The notes under the pieces: generated by a model
The model's database searches: none
What the model was told of the DNA's origin: nothing
What the model saw: the letters and a program-made list of their open reading frames with translations, nothing else
Source: Scheffersomyces stipitis CBS 6054
Taxonomy: Eukaryota > Ascomycota > Pichiomycetes > Serinales > Debaryomycetaceae
Assembly: GCF_000209165.1 (NCBI RefSeq)
Contig: NC_009043.1
Location: forward strand, 310,001 to 374,000
Length of the DNA: 64,000 nucleotides
Reading direction: 5' to 3'
Program-made: the position numbers and the translations under genes
Shown here: positions 61,462-64,000 of the stretch, in pieces
Layout of the letters: the number at the start of each line of letters is the position of its first letter
How positions within the stretch are numbered: position 1 is the first letter of the stretch

Positions 61462-64000
61462 ATGAGTGTCTCGGACATAGAAACTGAGCGGACCCGTTAT
61501 TATGACGCCTACGACGCTGACGACGCGGAGTTGGATGGTTTTATCGTTTCCGACGAAGAAAACGACAATCTCGAAAATGAGAATCGCAATGAAAGAGATC
61601 CAGATTCACGGAACCAAGACGATGTAGACGAATACGGCCAGCCCCAAATAGACAGGATACGAACCATGACAGAAGCATTGGCTCCAAATGAATCTCAGGC
61701 CCTGAAAGTGTTGAGAGCTCATATTTCCGTTTTGGTGTCTGCTTTGGGTGGTCCAGATCACACTTCCAATATCTCCCCACCTCCATATAAACTCGGCCAC
61801 GATGCTTTGGCATGTTTGAAAGATATCAAAAGATGGATTAAATCCGTAGACGACAGACAGGACAGTTATCAGGTAGCTTTGGCATGTGCCGAATCAGGAT
61901 TGGTAATTAACGACTTGATTGTAATTCTCTGTCAATGGGATTCAAAGAATAAGAAAAAAGAAGATTTCAGAAACAAACGAACTATGGAAAAAATTATGTT
62001 GGCATGTTTGGAATTGCTCGTTTTATTGACTTGGTCTGTGGAGTTGCGCCCGGAGCTGTCAGACAAGCAGAAGTTGCTCTATTACGATGTGAAGAAAGCA
62101 CAGATCAAATACAAGAGAGCTATTTTAACCTACAACAAGGGCCAGACTCTCAAGGCAGTAATTCGCTTGGTTCTTCCCATAATTTCAAAGGAAAGAGTTG
62201 ACCGTGAACCAAAAGACAATGCTATCATGAGATTAGTTCTTTTCTTCTTCAGAAACATTTTGTACGTAGAGCCCCCCAGTCCCAGTATTTCCAAAAAGTC
62301 ATCCAAGACAATTGTTGTTACCGATAATATGCCTGAAGGGGTCTCATACGATGACATTTCGTTGTCCGCCACAATTTCTGCATTCAGCAAGAACAGAGTA
62401 TTGATGCTCTTTCTCACTCTATCCAGTGGAATAGGTGTAGATTTCGATAGTCGGTTTCTCGGCCCTACTCTTTTGGAATGTATCCATTTGTTAGTCAGAG
62501 GTGTCGATCCAAATGATATCTTGAAACTAAAGCAAATGCGCATTCCAACAGAGATCAACGACCCCGGCAACTCCTCACTGCCATTCCACAATGTACCACC
62601 AGCTTCATCTACAACAGGCTTGCAATTGCAAGATCTTCTAGCAAAAGAATCCAAGATCAAAAATAGTCAAACGCAGAGTATGTCCACAAGACATGGCCGC
62701 TTCGGATCGTTGCTTTCCATCAGAGGTGATCATTCAATGTCTTTCGTAGTTTCTGGACAAGAAGCATTGATCAATGCTGGACAGACAATGCAAAAACTTG
62801 ATCGTTCTAAGAAATGGAAGAATCGTTCATATTTCAAATACGATTCGGACGAGTACACAAAGTCATCGAACACTACCTATATGAACTATGGGGGCCTCGT
62901 CATCCTTCATGAGTTTATCGAACTGTTCTTAGCTGGCGGTTGCTTTAACATTTTAATAGAAAAATTATCGTCTGTTTTCTCCAGTTCAGACTCCATTCTT
63001 GAAAAAGAATACGAAACTGCTACATTTTTCTTGACGATTGCATGGTTCTTCCAGTATAAGCGAGAAAAGACCGTTCTTTACTCTTCTGGGACAACTAACT
63101 TGCAACCAATAGGTGAAGAAGATGACAGGAACGATTTTGGCTCTGTTGGTGCAGCTCTCAGTCAAGTGAATTTTATCTTGCTTGTAAAGTACTGTGTTGA
63201 TTCTTTCAGTATTTCCCCTAAGCGATGGAGTTCACTTCATGTAGTGTTGATCTGTTTGAAAGAACTTTTGGAGATTTCTAATACGCTCTTTACTAGATCT
63301 TCGAGTTCGGCAGGGGACGAGGAGCAGAACGAGTTGGATCGAGAGTTGGCAGAGGGAATTATAAGTCACTTACTCGTAACACAGGATTTCCTTTCTATTC
63401 TTTATCATTTACCTCAGACTGCTTCTAGGCATTCTCCTGAGTACCTAAAGGTTTGTATTTCTGTGGTTCACATCTTGCTCAAGACATTAAAGAATTTTGC
63501 CGAAGAGGATGTTAAGTTATTTATACAAACAACTAGAAGGAACTCGAAGAAAAAAGCAAATAAAGAATCAAATGATCAATCCGACGCTGTTGAGCAAGTA
63601 GATGAATCGGATACTGAAGATAAACGTACTCATGCCCGAGTCACCAGAGAAAGAAAAATCAACTACGAGCGCACAGAGGTTAAATTCTTCCACCAAGACA
63701 CTGTTTCAACCTACATTGAGTATTTATCGCGATACGAAGATCTTACCCACTATGAAATCAAGAAATGTCTTACTTATTTCCACCGATTATTTGTGGTAAG
63801 AAAGGATTTCAATGGATTGTACAGACTAGATTTCATGCAAGTGCTACACAAGCTTCGGGATTACTTACCATCTCAAAGCAATATTCGAGGGCAGGTAGAT
63901 GAATTCATATACTATTTCATGAAGAAATTCAAGGCTAGCATCGAGAGATTCCCCAACCCTATTGAAATTTTGTTTCCAAGATTTGAAGATGCAGAATCTA
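61462..64000 (+). CDS. TOF1: Tof1/Timeless fork-protection protein, 5' part only
   Basis: A subunit of the Tof1-Csm3 fork protection complex, which holds the replisome together, supports checkpoint signalling through Mrc1 and binds topoisomerase I. The frame runs without a stop from the ATG at 61462 to the window end, 846 codons, against 1238 in S. cerevisiae, so about a third is missing. After an acidic N-terminal extension (about 60 residues, longer than in yeast), the Timeless domain begins: VLRAHISVLVSALGGPDHTS, then PPPYKLGHDALACLKDIKRW. At about residues 725-790 the family motif RERKINYERTEVKFFHQDTVSTY and YFHRLFVVRKDFNGLYRLDF is present. Two MBF-type sites lie close upstream. The ATG is the first one in this frame after stops. 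Confidence 0.95.
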   Translation, partial: MSVSDIETERTRYYDAYDADDAELDGFIVSDEENDNLENENRNERDPDSRNQDDVDEYGQPQIDRIRTMTEALAPNESQALKVLRAHISVLVSALGGPDHTSNISPPPYKLGHDALACLKDIKRWIKSVDDRQDSYQVALACAESGLVINDLIVILCQWDSKNKKKEDFRNKRTMEKIMLACLELLVLLTWSVELRPELSDKQKLLYYDVKKAQIKYKRAILTYNKGQTLKAVIRLVLPIISKERVDREPKDNAIMRLVLFFFRNILYVEPPSPSISKKSSKTIVVTDNMPEGVSYDDISLSATISAFSKNRVLMLFLTLSSGIGVDFDSRFLGPTLLECIHLLVRGVDPNDILKLKQMRIPTEINDPGNSSLPFHNVPPASSTTGLQLQDLLAKESKIKNSQTQSMSTRHGRFGSLLSIRGDHSMSFVVSGQEALINAGQTMQKLDRSKKWKNRSYFKYDSDEYTKSSNTTYMNYGGLVILHEFIELFLAGGCFNILIEKLSSVFSSSDSILEKEYETATFFLTIAWFFQYKREKTVLYSSGTTNLQPIGEEDDRNDFGSVGAALSQVNFILLVKYCVDSFSISPKRWSSLHVVLICLKELLEISNTLFTRSSSSAGDEEQNELDRELAEGIISHLLVTQDFLSILYHLPQTASRHSPEYLKVCISVVHILLKTLKNFAEEDVKLFIQTTRRNSKKKANKESNDQSDAVEQVDESDTEDKRTHARVTRERKINYERTEVKFFHQDTVSTYIEYLSRYEDLTHYEIKKCLTYFHRLFVVRKDFNGLYRLDFMQVLHKLRDYLPSQSNIRGQVDEFIYYFMKKFKASIERFPNPIEILFPRFEDAES

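Overview
The window is nuclear DNA from an ascomycete yeast of the CTG clade (Debaryomycetaceae/Metschnikowiaceae, Scheffersomyces- or Spathaspora-like; the exact species cannot be fixed from the sequence alone). Reasons: protein families and domain arrangements are those of budding yeasts, introns are almost absent (one convincing case, GTAAGT...TACTAAC...TAG), base composition is moderately AT-rich, CTG codons are scarce, and at several conserved positions a CTG codon fits serine better than leucine (clearest in BUB3). Protein residues quoted here are numbered on conceptual translations; every CTG should be read as Ser if the clade assignment is right.

Layout. 1-9 kb: the 3' part of the mitochondrial helicase gene IRC3, an Stp-type C2H2 factor with a long polyglutamine tract, MCM6 (minus), an intron-containing gene for an Arc1/EMAPII-like tRNA-binding protein, and PRX1 (minus). 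9-24 kb: a Leu3-type zinc-cluster factor (minus), RAD51 (minus), a 3-kb gene-free stretch, KIN4 and FAP1 (both plus). 24-36 kb: UTP23 and a Pmu1-like histidine phosphatase (both minus), HDA1 (plus), an Ark1/Prk1-type kinase (minus), BUB3 and RKM4 (plus). 36-46 kb: a TRP-like membrane protein, MRP10, an unidentified mitochondrial protein and a Pcl1/Pcl2-type cyclin, all minus. 46-58 kb: a 2.9-kb gap holding a possible retroelement integrase relic, then two large tandem Hap1-type zinc-cluster regulators (minus). 58-64 kb: a 3.5-kb gap and the 5' part of TOF1 (plus), cut by the window end.

Themes. Genes for DNA replication and repair (MCM6, RAD51, TOF1) each carry an exact MCB element (ACGCGT) in the proximal promoter, and RAD51 and TOF1 add a second ACGCGA; this looks like conserved G1/S control by MBF. 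Chromosome-segregation and cell-cycle functions recur (BUB3, KIN4, the Pcl cyclin), as do mitochondrial functions (IRC3, PRX1, MRP10, the unidentified protein, perhaps the tRNA-binding protein). As usual in yeast, neighbours are not operons; genes sit in divergent, convergent or tandem pairs with their own promoters. The longest gaps lie beside regulatory genes (KIN4, the Pcl cyclin, the Hap1-type pair). No tRNA, rRNA, CRISPR, complete transposon or dedicated novel multi-gene system was found.
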